Source: DATAGF01 sp963813355
Lineage (GTDB): Bacteria > Actinomycetota > Thermoleophilia > Miltoncostaeales > Miltoncostaeaceae
Assembly: GCA_963813355.1 (NCBI GenBank)
Contig: CAWEYS010000005.1
Coordinates: 1 to 64,000 of the forward strand
Direction: 5' to 3'
DNA: 64,000 nucleotides
Both the position numbers and the translations under genes were made by a program. The notes under the pieces are model-generated. The model was not told the DNA's origin. It saw nothing but the letters and a program-made list of their open reading frames with translations, and searched no databases. Shown here piece by piece: positions 49,360-58,142 of this stretch (within the stretch, counting starts at the first letter, position 1; every line of letters starts with the position of its first letter).

Positions 49360-52313
49360 CGGTCCTGCGCCGGGCAGAGCAGCGCGAAGTCGCAGGTGCG
49401 GCAGGCCCACGACGGCCGCGGCTCGAAGCTGCCGGCCGCGATGCCGTCGGCGGCGGCGCGCACCGCCTCGACCGCGCCGGCGTCGGCGTCGGCCTCCGGG
49501 TGGACCCCCCGCGCGGCGCCGTCGAGCACGTGGACCAGCGTCGCGCCGCGGGGCTCGAGGCCCCAGGCCTCGCGCGCCCCCAGCAGGTAGAGCCGGAGCA
49601 CCAGGTCGTCCTCGTCGCCCCGCGCCCCGGCCGCGGGGGGCTTGCCGGTCTTGTAGTCGACGATCTGGTGGCCGCCTGCCGGGTGGGCGTCGACGCGGTC
49701 AACGCGACCGTGCACGCGGTGCGGGCCGACCGTGAGGGTGAACTCGCGCTCGACCGCGACCGGGCGCGTGCCGCTGCGGACCAGGCGCTCGTGGTAGGGC
49801 GGCAGGGCCTCCCGGCCGCGCGCCAGCGCCTGGCGTCCCTCGGCCGTCGCGGCGACCCCCTCCCGGCGCAGCGCCGCGGCGAAGCGCCCCACCAGGGCGT
49901 CGCCGTCGCCGCCCGTGCCGCCGGGCCGGTAGTGCGCCTCGAGGGCCGCGTGGGCCGCGACCCCCACGGAGCGCGCCGGGCTGGGCGCGGTCGGCACCCG
50001 GTCGACCATCGCGAAGCGGTAGCGAAGGGGGCAGGTGCGGTAGGCCTCGACCGCGCTCGGGCTGAGCTCGAGCCCCGGGCGCGGCGCCCGTGCCGGGGCC
50101 GCGGGCGGGCGGGGGACGGGGGCGGGGCGAAGGGCGGCGGCCCGCGCCTCGACCAGCGCCCGGGCGGCGCTCTCGGTGGCCGCGATCCGCTCGCCGGCGT
50201 CGCCGGCGTCGCCGGCCACGGCCGCCGCGGCCCGCAGTGAGGCCTCCTCGAAGGCGGCGTGGCGCTCGGCGACGGCGGCCAGGAGCCGGCGCTCGGGCGC
50301 CTCGCCGACGTCCTCGACCGCGGCGCCGACGGCCTCGCGCGCCTCCTCGAAGAACGGGGAGGGCGTCTGGGCCACTCCCCCCGCGCCCGCCGCGACGGTC
50401 GCGAGCACGAGGTGGCGCCGGGCGCGCGTCATGGCGACGTAGGCGAGCCTCCGGGCCTCGGCCACGTGGGCGTCGCGGCTGCGCGGCAGCGCCTCGGGCA
50501 GCAGGGCGTCCGGGATGTCGACGCCCCCGCGGTCGGCGCCGGGGAAGCCCGCGCGCGTCAGCCCGATGACGAAGACGGCGTCGAACTCGAGCCCCTTGGC
50601 CTGGTGGACGGTCATGACCTGGACGCCGGTGCGCTCGGGCGGCGCGCCGCCCTCGCCGCGGAAGCCGATCTCCGCGAGCCCGGCCAGCCGGGTGGCCAGG
50701 CCGCGCACGTCGAGCGCCGGCTCGGCCTCCGCGATCTCGCGCGCCAGGCGCTCGAGCGCCGCCAGGCCCGCGAGGCGGCCCGCGCCCTCGGCGCCGCCGG
50801 CGGCGAGCGCCGCCGCCCTCAGCCCGCAGCCGTCGACGATCGCCCGCAGCGCGTCGGCCGGGGGCAGCTCCGCCGCCGCCCGGCCCGCCTCGCCCAGCAG
50901 CGGGGCCAGGACGGGGGCGGCCTCGACGAGCGGCCCCGCCACGGGCCGCCCCGCGGCGGCGGCGGCCGAGACCGCGTCGGCGGCGGCGGTCCAGGGGACG
51001 TCGAGCCGCCGGTCGGAGGCGATGCGCAGGTGGGCCTGGGCGTCGGCCGGGTCGGCGGCGGCCCGCAGCCACGCCACGGCCGAGCGCACCTCGCGGCGCT
51101 CGAAGAGGCCGAAGCCGCCGCGCACCTGGTGGGGGATGCCGGCCCGCTCCAGGGCCTCGGTCACCGGGCGCGCCTCCAGCCGCACGGCCCGCATGAGGAC
51201 CGCCTGCTCCTCCAGGGGGACGCCGGCCTCGGCCATGCGGACGATCTCCTGGGTCACGGCGCGCGCCTGCCCGTCGGGGTCGGGCGCTCGCCAAAAGCGT
51301 GGATCGGGGCCGACAGCCCCGTTGCGGGCGACGATGCGCTTGGCCGCGCGGTCCGGGATCGGGGCCACCACGGCCGACGCGGCGTCGAGGATCGTCTGGG
51401 TCGAGCGGTGGTTGACCTCGAGGCGGAGCTCGGCCGCCTCGGGGAAGCGCCGCCGGAAGTCGGCGACGTTCTTGGCCGACGCCCCCCGGAAGCGGTAGAT
51501 GCCCTGGTCGTCGTCGCCGACCACCATGAGGCTGTCGGCTCCCCCCGCCACCAGGTAGAGCAGCTCGGCCTGGGCGTGGTTGGTGTCCTGGAACTCGTCC
51601 ACGAGGACGTGGCGCGCGGCCGCGCGCGCCGCCTCGAGGCGGTCCGGGTGCGTCCGCAGCAGGTCGAGCGCCCGCACGATCGAGAGGCCGAAGTCCTCCC
51701 GGCCGTCCTCGGCCAGCCAGCGCTCGTGGGCCTGGAACACGCGGGCGATCTCGACCTCCCGCCGCGCCCGGTGGGCGGCCCCTCCCGACCCCGCTCCGGC
51801 GAGCCGCTCGTCGGCCCAGGCCCGGTATTGATCGGCGCTCACGAGCTGGTCGCGGCACTTGTCGATGCGGTCGACCAGGTCGGCGACCAGGCGCCCGCGG
51901 TCACCCCGCAGGTCGTGCTCGCGCAGGTCGAGCTCGTCGAGCCGCTCGAGGAGCATCAGCATGCGGTCCTCGGTGCGCGCCACCGCCGTCGCGGGCAGGA
52001 GGCCGCGCTCGACGCCGTGCACCCGAGCCAGCTCGAGCGCGTACGAGTGGAAGGTCGTGACCCGCAGCGTCTCGTGGGAGCGCCCGATCAGCTCCTCGGC
52101 GCGGGCCCGCAGCTCCACGGCGGCCTCGCGGGTGAAGGTGAGGGCGACGATCTCGGAGGGCGAGGCGCCCCCCTCGACCAGCCACGCCAGGCGGTGGCAG
52201 AGCACCCGCGTCTTGCCGGCCCCCGCCCCCGCCAGCACCAGGGCGGGCCCGCCCGCGTGGGTGACCGCGGCGCGCTGCTCCGGGGTGAGGACGTCCAACA
52301 TCGGACAGGCCAT
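49356..52313 (-). CDS. UvrD/PcrA-type helicase with C-terminal RecB-like nuclease
   Basis: A 985-aa superfamily-1 helicase-nuclease. Q-motif LTPEQRAAV, Walker A LAGAGAGKT, Walker B VLVDEFQDTNHAQ, GDDDQGIYRFRGA, VMTVHQAKGLEFDAV and YVAMTRARRHLVLA are all visible. After an Ala-rich region the PD-(D/E)XK nuclease follows with YRTCPLRYRF, IVDYKTGKP and CRTCDFALLC. The four Cys fit the iron-sulfur clasp of AddB/AdnB-type nucleases. It is probably a repair or recombination enzyme of the AdnAB/UvrD2 kind. ATG 52313 starts the homology; the longer open frame upstream crosses other genes. Confidence 0.9.
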   Translation of the reverse strand: MACPMLDVLTPEQRAAVTHAGGPALVLAGAGAGKTRVLCHRLAWLVEGGASPSEIVALTFTREAAVELRARAEELIGRSHETLRVTTFHSYALELARVHGVERGLLPATAVARTEDRMLMLLERLDELDLREHDLRGDRGRLVADLVDRIDKCRDQLVSADQYRAWADERLAGAGSGGAAHRARREVEIARVFQAHERWLAEDGREDFGLSIVRALDLLRTHPDRLEAARAAARHVLVDEFQDTNHAQAELLYLVAGGADSLMVVGDDDQGIYRFRGASAKNVADFRRRFPEAAELRLEVNHRSTQTILDAASAVVAPIPDRAAKRIVARNGAVGPDPRFWRAPDPDGQARAVTQEIVRMAEAGVPLEEQAVLMRAVRLEARPVTEALERAGIPHQVRGGFGLFERREVRSAVAWLRAAADPADAQAHLRIASDRRLDVPWTAAADAVSAAAAAGRPVAGPLVEAAPVLAPLLGEAGRAAAELPPADALRAIVDGCGLRAAALAAGGAEGAGRLAGLAALERLAREIAEAEPALDVRGLATRLAGLAEIGFRGEGGAPPERTGVQVMTVHQAKGLEFDAVFVIGLTRAGFPGADRGGVDIPDALLPEALPRSRDAHVAEARRLAYVAMTRARRHLVLATVAAGAGGVAQTPSPFFEEAREAVGAAVEDVGEAPERRLLAAVAERHAAFEEASLRAAAAVAGDAGDAGERIAATESAARALVEARAAALRPAPVPRPPAAPARAPRPGLELSPSAVEAYRTCPLRYRFAMVDRVPTAPSPARSVGVAAHAALEAHYRPGGTGGDGDALVGRFAAALRREGVAATAEGRQALARGREALPPYHERLVRSGTRPVAVEREFTLTVGPHRVHGRVDRVDAHPAGGHQIVDYKTGKPPAAGARGDEDDLVLRLYLLGAREAWGLEPRGATLVHVLDGAARGVHPEADADAGAVEAVRAAADGIAAGSFEPRPSWACRTCDFALLCPAQDR

Positions 52314-52385
52314 GGTAGCCCCGAACCCGGACGGCGCAGGCCGGCGAGACCCACCTGGCGCGCCGTGGACCAGCGGTGGTGTTGA

Positions 52386-52490
52386 CCTTTCCGGCGCCGT
52401 CCCCGCCGAAGGCGGTGCGCCGGTCTGCCGGAGGCCCCGGCCAGGGGCCGGAGGCGCGTCCGCCGGGCCCGCGAGAGGCCCGGCGCACGC
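52386..52490. repeat. Structured intergenic element, copy 2
   Basis: Same architecture as the copy at 30430-30523. P1 CCGGCGC/GCGCCGG (52391-52397 with 52417-52423), P1a CCGCC-GAA-GGCGG (52403-52415), P2 GGCCCC-GGCCA-GGGGCC (52433-52449), P3 nine pairs (52461-52469 with 52477-52485) with the loop CGCGAGA. Relative to copy 1, P1a and P2 each hold a swapped G-C pair and most of P3 differs while still pairing. It lies between the divergent helicase and DUF1015 genes. On the minus strand it is in the helicase leader about 77 nt from the start, as copy 1 is for mec+. Confidence 0.7.
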
Positions 52491-52512
52491 CTTGGCGTAG
52501 GAGACGGATCGG

Positions 52513-52518
52513 TACGAT
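52513..52518 (+). promoter_or_regulatory. -10 element, probably leaderless DUF1015 transcript
   Basis: TACGAT, 8 nt before the GTG at 52527, directly downstream of structured element copy 2. Confidence 0.4.
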
Positions 52519-52526
52519 CCCTCTCC

Positions 52527-53759
52527 GTGGCCGACGTCCGCCCCTTCCGAGCCCTGGGCTACTCCGCGGCGGCGGGTCCCCTCGGCGACCTGGTCGCGCC
52601 GCCCTACGACGTCATCTCGCCGGAGGAGCGCCGCCTGTATCTGGCGGCGAGCCCCTACAACGCCGTCCGCCTCATCCTCCCCGAGGTCTCCTACGAGGAG
52701 GTCGGGGGGCTGATCGCGTCGTGGCGGCACGACGGGGTGCTCGGCGCGGCGCCCGAGCCCGTGCTGATCGCCTGGACGCAGACCTTCGCCCTCGACGACG
52801 GCGTGGAGCGCGAGCGCCGCACGATCCTCGGGGCGGTCGGGCTGGAGCCCTACGAGCGCCGGGTCGTCCGGCCGCACGAGCGCACCCACGCCGGGCCGAG
52901 GGAGGACCGCCTGCGGCTGACGCGGGCCGTCAGGACCAACCTGTCGCCCGTCTTCGGCCTCTACCCCGACCCCGGCCAGGCCGCCTGGGCGGCGATCGCC
53001 CCCCAGGGGCCGCCCGACGCCGAACTGGCCGACCACGACGGCACGGTGCACCGCGTCTGGCGCGTGACCGACCCGGCGGCCCACGCCCGGGTGGCCGAGG
53101 CCATGGCGGACCGCTGGATCCTGATCGCCGACGGCCACCACCGCTACGAGACGGCCCTGGCCTACCGCGAGGAGCGCCGCGCCCGCGCGGCCGGCAACGG
53201 CGCCGGCCCGGGCGATGCGCCCTACGACCGGGTGCTCATGGGCCTGACGGCGCTCGACGACCCCGGGCTCGTCGTGCTGCCGACCCACCGCGTGCTCGCC
53301 CGCTGGGCCGAGGGAGCCGAGGCGCCGTTCGCGGCGCACCCGGTGGACGGCCTCGACGCCCTGCGCGCGGCGCTCGCCGCCGCGCCCGAGGACGCGAACG
53401 CCCTCGGCCTCGTGCTGCCCGACGGGATGCGCCTCCTGACGGGAACGCCGCGCGCCGGCGCGACCCCGGCGGAGCGGCTCGACGTCGCCGCCCTCGAGCG
53501 CGAGATCCTCGTCCCGGGCCTCGGCGCCGACCAGGCCGCGCTGGCGGCCGACGGGGTGCTCGGCTACACGAAGGACGCCGCCGAGGCGGCGCGCCTGGTG
53601 GCCGCCGGGGAGGCGGCGGCCGCGGTGGTGCTGCGCCCGATCCCCAAGACGGCCGTCGCGGCGGTGGCCGACGCCGGCGAGACGATGCCCCAGAAGTCGA
53701 CCTACTTCTTCCCGAAGCTCCTGACCGGCGTGGCCTTCCACTCGCTGGTCGATGGCTGA
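52527..53759 (+). CDS. DUF1015 family protein
   Basis: A 410-aa protein of unknown biochemical role. Family marks are LVAPPYDVISPEERRLYL, PHERTHAGPREDRLRL, the central IADGHHRYETALAYREERR and the closing PQKSTYFFPKLLTGV. DUF1015 proteins are widespread and related to the ParB/serine-kinase fold, so a nucleotide-using function is possible, but I would not assign one. GTG 52527; the stop region overlaps the inositol phosphatase start by 8 bp. Confidence 0.88.
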   Translation: MADVRPFRALGYSAAAGPLGDLVAPPYDVISPEERRLYLAASPYNAVRLILPEVSYEEVGGLIASWRHDGVLGAAPEPVLIAWTQTFALDDGVERERRTILGAVGLEPYERRVVRPHERTHAGPREDRLRLTRAVRTNLSPVFGLYPDPGQAAWAAIAPQGPPDAELADHDGTVHRVWRVTDPAAHARVAEAMADRWILIADGHHRYETALAYREERRARAAGNGAGPGDAPYDRVLMGLTALDDPGLVVLPTHRVLARWAEGAEAPFAAHPVDGLDALRAALAAAPEDANALGLVLPDGMRLLTGTPRAGATPAERLDVAALEREILVPGLGADQAALAADGVLGYTKDAAEAARLVAAGEAAAAVVLRPIPKTAVAAVADAGETMPQKSTYFFPKLLTGVAFHSLVDG

Positions 53760-54603
53760 CCCGGGCGGCCCGAGCCCCGAGGCCGAGACCTGGCTGGCGC
53801 CCTTCCGGCGCGCCTGCGACGGCATCGCCGCCCAGCTGGGCGCCCTCCCGCCGGCGCGGCGCGCCGAGCCCTTGGGGCGGGGCGCGGGCGGCGACGTGAC
53901 GCTCCTGGTGGACCGCGTGGCCGAGGACGCGATGGTGGCCGAGCTCGAGGCCCTGGGGCGCCCGCTGACCCTGATCAGCGAGGAGCTGGGCGAGCGCGAG
54001 ATCGCCGGCGGGGGGGCACCGGTGGTCGTGCTCGACCCGATCGACGGCAGCGTCAACGCCAAGCGCGGGTTCCCCGCCTTCGCCACCGCCGTCGCGGTGG
54101 CCGACGGGCGGACCATGGCGGACGTGACCCTCGCCCTGGTGCGCGACCACGGCACCGGCGAGGAGTTCGTGGCCGAGCGCGGGCGGGGGGCGTGGCTGAA
54201 CGGCGCGCCGCTCGCCCTCCCGCCGTCCGCCGCGGGGCGGCTCGAGCTGCTCATGGTCGAGGGGGCGTCCCCGGCGCGCGTGGAGCGCGCCGCGCGTCAC
54301 CTCGGCGGCCGGGTGCGGCGCCTCCGCGCGGTCGGCTCCCTGGCGCTGTCGCTGTGCCACACAGCGGCGGGGCGCGCGGACGCCATGGCCGGGCTGGCGT
54401 GGGGACGGTCGGTCGACGTGGCCGCCGCCCAGCTGGTGGCGCGCGAGGCCGGCCTCCTCGTCGGCGTCCCGGCGCCCTCGGCCCTCCCGGGCACGCCCCT
54501 CGACGTGACGACCCGGTTCCACGTGCTCGGCGCCCGCGACGAGGAGACCCTGGCGCTGCTCAGCCGGGCGCTGGCACCCTCAGCGACAGCAGCGTCCGGC
54601 TGA
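53752..54603 (+). CDS. Inositol monophosphatase family protein
   Basis: A 283-aa, metal-dependent phosphatase of the IMPase/FBPase superfamily. ISEELGERE and VLDPIDGSVNAKRGFP provide the metal ligands. The usual C-terminal WDxAA motif is weak, reading RSVDVAAAQLV, so one ligand is kept while the Trp is lost. Substrate may be inositol phosphate, fructose bisphosphate or a nucleotide. It overlaps DUF1015 at the start and the Kelch lipoprotein at the end. Confidence 0.83.
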   Translation: MADPGGPSPEAETWLAPFRRACDGIAAQLGALPPARRAEPLGRGAGGDVTLLVDRVAEDAMVAELEALGRPLTLISEELGEREIAGGGAPVVVLDPIDGSVNAKRGFPAFATAVAVADGRTMADVTLALVRDHGTGEEFVAERGRGAWLNGAPLALPPSAAGRLELLMVEGASPARVERAARHLGGRVRRLRAVGSLALSLCHTAAGRADAMAGLAWGRSVDVAAAQLVAREAGLLVGVPAPSALPGTPLDVTTRFHVLGARDEETLALLSRALAPSATAASG

Positions 54604-55510
54604 CCGTCAGGCCCGGCTTCGGGCCGCCGAGCCCCTGATAGACCGTGCGCCCGATGCCCACGACGGCCACCCCGTGCCGGGGGCGCGGGCTCGCGTTGAG
54701 GCTGCTCCAGGAGCCGCTCGCCGGGTCGAACGCGTCGACCGGGGCGATCGTGCCCCCGGGGCCCTCGCCGCCGACGGCCACCGCGAGGCCGGCGGCGGCC
54801 GTCGCGCCGTTGCCGCCCCGGCGGGTGGGCGCGTCGGGCAGCCGCGTCCAGCTCCGGGCCCTCGTGTCGTAGGCGTCCGCGGCGGCGGTGTTCGACTCGA
54901 GCCCCGCCGTGCGGCCGCCGATGGCGTAGATCCGGCCCCCGAGGGCGGTGACCCCGAGGTGCTCGCGGGGCCGGGCCAGCCCGGCGAAGCCCTGCCAGCG
55001 CAGCGTGCGAAGGTCGAGGTGCAGAGAGCTCTGCGCCAGGCTCTCCGGCGCCGACGAGGTCGTCCCGCCGACCACGTAGAGCCGGTTCCGCACGATGGCC
55101 GCGCCCCCGGCGGCGCGCGGCTCGGGCAGCCGCGGCAGCGGCCGCCAGCGGCGGTCGAAGAGCACCCACGCCCGGTCGCTGGCCTCCCAGGCGCCGCCGC
55201 GGATGCGGTAGCCGCCCACGACGTACAGGCGCCCCGCGCGCGACGTCGCCATCGCGTGGTGGAGGCCCTCGGGCAGGTCGGGCAGGCGCAGCCAGAGGGC
55301 CCGGCGGGGGTCGTAGAGGTCGACGCGGGCCGAGGCCCTCCCGTCGGCGGTCAGCCCGCCCACCACGGCGACCCGCCCCGACAACGGCGCGCCCACCACC
55401 TCCGTGCGGGCGACCGGCGCCGGCGGCAGCGGCTGCCACGCCGGCCTGGCCTCGGAGCAACCGGTCAGGAGGAGCGCGCACAGGAGCGCGGCCACCAGGA
55501 AGCGCAGCAC
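54560..55510 (-). CDS. Kelch-repeat lipoprotein
   Basis: A 316-aa protein with a signal peptide and lipobox LLTGC (Cys near residue 18), anchored outside the membrane. About six repeats carry the Kelch Gly-Gly and aromatic pattern: VAVVGGL, RLYVVGGY, NRLYVVGGT, RIYAIGGR and LAVAVGGE, each preceded by W-x-LP or similar (WLRLPDLPEG, WRPLPRLPEP, WTRLPDAP). This should form a six-bladed beta-propeller used for binding. Convergent with the phosphatase gene (44-bp overlap). Ligand unknown. Confidence 0.87.
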   Translation of the reverse strand: MLRFLVAALLCALLLTGCSEARPAWQPLPPAPVARTEVVGAPLSGRVAVVGGLTADGRASARVDLYDPRRALWLRLPDLPEGLHHAMATSRAGRLYVVGGYRIRGGAWEASDRAWVLFDRRWRPLPRLPEPRAAGGAAIVRNRLYVVGGTTSSAPESLAQSSLHLDLRTLRWQGFAGLARPREHLGVTALGGRIYAIGGRTAGLESNTAAADAYDTRARSWTRLPDAPTRRGGNGATAAAGLAVAVGGEGPGGTIAPVDAFDPASGSWSSLNASPRPRHGVAVVGIGRTVYQGLGGPKPGLTVSRTLLSLRVPAPG

Positions 55511-55555
55511 CCGGCCAGCGTACTATCCGTGCGGTCCAGGACCTCGGAGGCCCGG

Positions 55556-56155
55556 GTGGGGCTCTTCCGCAACAGGGGGATCACGGAGGATCAGCGCGCG
55601 CGGCTGCCGCCGGGCCAGCACCTCGTGCGCGACTTCCCGGTGCTCCACGCCGGGTCGGTGCCCTACCGGCGGCCGCCGCAGGCCTGGGACTTCCGCATCT
55701 TCGGCGCCGTGGAGCGGCCGCGGGCGTGGAGTCTCGACGAGTTCCGCGCCCTCCCCACCCGCACCGTGACGACGGACATCCATTGCGTCACGACCTGGAC
55801 CAAGCTCGACACCGTCTGGGAGGGCGTTCCCCTGTGGCCGCTGCTCGAGGAGCTCGGGGTGGGCGCGGGGGCGACGCACGCCGTCGCCCGCGCCGAGGAG
55901 GACTACACCGCCAACGTCCCGCTCGAGCGGCTGCGGGCCGACGACGTGCTGCTGGCCTACCGCTTCGGAGGCGAGGAGCTCGAGCCCGTGCACGGCGGCC
56001 CGCTGCGCCTGCTCGTGCCGAGCCTGTACTTCTGGAAGAGCGCCAAGTGGCTGCGCGGCCTGGAGCTCGTGGAGGGCGACCGGCCGGGCTTCTGGGAGCG
56101 GCTGGGCTACTCGAACACGGCCGACCCCTGGAAGGAGGAGCGCTACGGCTTCTGA
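55556..56155 (+). CDS. Sulfite-oxidase-like molybdopterin-dependent protein
   Basis: A 199-aa oxidoreductase molybdopterin domain. FPVLHAGSVPYRRPPQAWDF, DIHCVTTWTKLDTVWEGVPL (with the molybdenum-ligand Cys in HCVT) and LRLLVPSLYFWKSAKWLRGL match the YuiH/MsrP-like group. No signal peptide or heme domain is present. I prefer GTG 55556, which has CGGAGG just upstream, to GTG 55529. TACTAT at 55521-55526 is a likely -10. MoeZ in this window could supply sulfur for the cofactor. Confidence 0.85.
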   Translation: MGLFRNRGITEDQRARLPPGQHLVRDFPVLHAGSVPYRRPPQAWDFRIFGAVERPRAWSLDEFRALPTRTVTTDIHCVTTWTKLDTVWEGVPLWPLLEELGVGAGATHAVARAEEDYTANVPLERLRADDVLLAYRFGGEELEPVHGGPLRLLVPSLYFWKSAKWLRGLELVEGDRPGFWERLGYSNTADPWKEERYGF

Positions 56156-56180
56156 GCCTGAATCCGAGCCGATCGCGCCC

Positions 56181-56507
56181 GTGGGACCGGACGACGACAT
56201 CGACCAGATCGAGCGCCTGACGCGGCGGGTGGCGCGCGGGGCGGTGGTCGGCGTGCCCACCTGGATCGTCCTGCTGGCGCTGCTGCCGTTCACGGGGCTG
56301 GGCGTCGTCGCCTGCCTCGCCCTGGCCACCGGCCTCGCGATCGTCGCGGTCGTCGTGGCCGAACGGCTGCGGCGCGACGGGCGCGGCGGCGAGGCGCCGC
56401 GGCGCGACCGCCCGCGCCGGGCCATGAGCCCGCTGGCGGCGGCGGGGCTGACGCTGCTGGCGGTCGCGATCGTCGCCTACGTGATCTTCGTGATCAGCTC
56501 GACGTGA
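56181..56507 (+). CDS. Small membrane protein, 108 aa
   Basis: Three hydrophobic segments (VVGVPTWIVLLALLPFTG, VVACLALATGLAIVAVVVA and LAAAGLTLLAVAIVAYVIFV) around an Arg-rich loop. No family recognised. GTG 56181, 26 bp after the sulfite-oxidase-like gene. Confidence 0.6.
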   Translation: MGPDDDIDQIERLTRRVARGAVVGVPTWIVLLALLPFTGLGVVACLALATGLAIVAVVVAERLRRDGRGGEAPRRDRPRRAMSPLAAAGLTLLAVAIVAYVIFVISST

Positions 56508-56541
56508 CGGCGACGAGGACGACGCGCCCGCGAGAGGCGCC

Positions 56542-56871
56542 TTGGCCGAGGAGCGGCCGGTGAGGGTCACCTACGATCAGGCCCGTCAGTTCGGGAAGGC
56601 CTACGTCGGCGCCCTCAACACGTCGCCCGAGGCCTTCGCGGCCCTGTTCGCCCCGGGCGCCGAGGTGCGCGTGGCCGGCGCGCCCGCCTCGCCCGACGCG
56701 GTCCGCGATGCGACGCCCCCCGGCCGCTCGGGCTTCCGTCGCGCGCGCCTCGACCCGCCCGACGTGCTGCTCACGGTGCGCGTGCTCGACCGCCCCGCCG
56801 CCCGCGTCGACGACCGCGTGCACCGCCTCCGGCTGGACGGGGACGGGCGGATCACCGCCCTGGAGGCGTAG
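56542..56871 (+). CDS. SnoaL/NTF2-like protein, 109 aa
   Basis: VTYDQARQFGKAYVGALNTS and PEAFAALFAPGAEVRVAGAP form the opening of a SnoaL-like domain, and VDDRVHRLRLDGDGRITALE the closing strands. TTG 56542 is the first start; GTG 56561 is the alternative. It ends 11 bp before clpP, with the clpP -10 just inside its 3' end. Function unknown. Confidence 0.6.
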   Translation: MAEERPVRVTYDQARQFGKAYVGALNTSPEAFAALFAPGAEVRVAGAPASPDAVRDATPPGRSGFRRARLDPPDVLLTVRVLDRPAARVDDRVHRLRLDGDGRITALEA

Positions 56872-56874
56872 GCT
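56869..56874 (+). promoter_or_regulatory. -10 element of clpP
   Basis: TAGGCT ends 7 nt before the ATG at 56882, giving a probable leaderless clpP transcript. The site overlaps the stop codon of the upstream gene. Confidence 0.45.
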
Positions 56875-56881
56875 CGCCTGC

Positions 56882-57466
56882 ATGAGCCCTCTGATCCCGA
56901 TGGTCGTCGAGCAGACCTCGCGCGGCGAGCGTGCGTTCGACATCTACTCCCGCCTCCTCAACGAGCGCATCGTCTTCCTCGGCACGCCGGTCGACGACCA
57001 GATCGCCAACCTGATCGTGGCCCAGCTCCTGCACCTGGAGAGCGAGGACCCCGACAAGGACATCTCGATCTACGTCAACTCCCCCGGCGGCTCGGTCTAC
57101 GCCGGCCTGGCGATCTACGACACGATGCAGTTCATCAAGCCGGACGTGGCGACGATCTGCGTCGGGATCGCCATGAGCATGGGCGCCCTCCTCCTCGCCG
57201 GCGGCGCGCACGGGAAGCGGATGGCCCTGCCGAACGCGAAGATCCTCATCCACCAGCTGTCCGGGGGCTTCAGCGGCCAGGCCACCGACATCGAGATCCA
57301 CGCGCGGGAGGCCCTCGACCTGCGCAAGCGGCTCGACGAGATCATCGCCAAGCACACCGGGCAGCCGCTCGAGAAGATCAGCTCCGACACCGAGCGCGAC
57401 TTCTTCATGAGCAGCCCCGAGGCGGTGGAGTACGGCATCATCGACCAGGTGATCGAGTCGCACTGA
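56882..57466 (+). CDS. clpP: ATP-dependent Clp protease proteolytic subunit
   Basis: Serine protease core that works with ClpX or ClpC to degrade tagged or damaged proteins. At 194 aa it is standard in size. Catalytic Ser in GIAMSMGALLLAGG, His in LPNAKILIHQ and Asp in DTERDFFMS are all visible, with the NSPGGSV substrate-binding strand. No clpX follows; a 676-bp non-coding region comes next, so it is transcribed alone or with the small upstream genes. Confidence 0.95.
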   Translation: MSPLIPMVVEQTSRGERAFDIYSRLLNERIVFLGTPVDDQIANLIVAQLLHLESEDPDKDISIYVNSPGGSVYAGLAIYDTMQFIKPDVATICVGIAMSMGALLLAGGAHGKRMALPNAKILIHQLSGGFSGQATDIEIHAREALDLRKRLDEIIAKHTGQPLEKISSDTERDFFMSSPEAVEYGIIDQVIESH

Positions 57467-58140
57467 CGCGCCGTCGGGGGGCGGCTCGGAGGCGCCGGGG
57501 CCGTCTTGACCCGGCCCGGGCCGAGTGCAAGTCTCTCCACACGGGATGAGCAGCCAGCGGGTCCGGTGCCTCGGACCCCGAGGCCTATGTCCCGCTCGTA
57601 CGTCGGACCGGATCGTGGAACGCATGCACCGTTGCCAGAAGCAGGTGAGCGTCCCTGACCCTTCGGGCTCCAGCACCGGCCGCGCGCGGCCGGCATCCGG
57701 AGCCTCCGCGCTCTTGCGCGGCGGGCGGGCGCCCCGTGCGGAGTGGGGCGGGCGGCGTGACCGCGAGCCGGACCGCACCACCCCCGGCGGCTCCGAGGAG
57801 CGCGTGGGCCCTCGCAGCGCAACGGGGTGGACGCGACGACCAAGCGACCTGACGGCGTCCGTCGGCACGGGCGGGCGGGTCGCGGGGAGGTGACGCCTCT
57901 GGATGCGGCGAACGAGGGCGGTCCCACCGGCTGACGAGGCCGTGGGGGGCCGCCCGGCACCCCACACAACAGCAGAGGCGTCGCGGCTCGCGCGTTGGTG
58001 CGGGTCCGCGGAGCCGAGTTGGAGGACGAGGGGCCGTCGCCACGGTGGCAGCGAAGGTGGCGGCGGCCCCGAGGCCTGCAGGGCCCCGCGCCGCCCCGCG
58101 GCGTAGTCTCGGCGCGAGACGTACTCCGGACCGAGGAGGC
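57467..58140. other. 674-bp non-coding region with several hairpins
   Basis: The longest gene-free stretch in the window. Open frames here have no recognisable protein features. It holds CCGGCCGCGCGCGGCCGG (a palindrome near 57676), CCGCGC-TCTT-GCGCGG (near 57709), and a 10-bp inverted repeat GACGCCTCTG / CAGAGGCGTC (57892-57901 with 57973-57982) that encloses a smaller hairpin around CCCACCGGC-TGACGAG-GCCGTGGG. I could not match it to RNase P RNA, tmRNA, SRP RNA or 6S RNA by their conserved cores on either strand. Confidence 0.45.
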
Positions 58141-58142
58141 AG

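Noticed and set aside
52314..54254. A helicase start far upstream in the 1632-codon open frame
   Set aside because: The added part is antisense to DUF1015 and the inositol phosphatase and has shadow composition. The Q-motif begins right after ATG 52313.
57525..57893. A 122-aa plus-strand open frame after clpP
   Set aside because: Arg/Gly/Ser-rich with no fold pattern or homology, no ribosome site, and it runs through strong hairpins.
57467..58140. RNase P RNA, tmRNA, SRP RNA or 6S RNA in the long gap
   Set aside because: I looked for their conserved cores on both strands (for example the GAGGAAAGTCC block, a tag peptide frame and a GGTTCGA arm) and found none.
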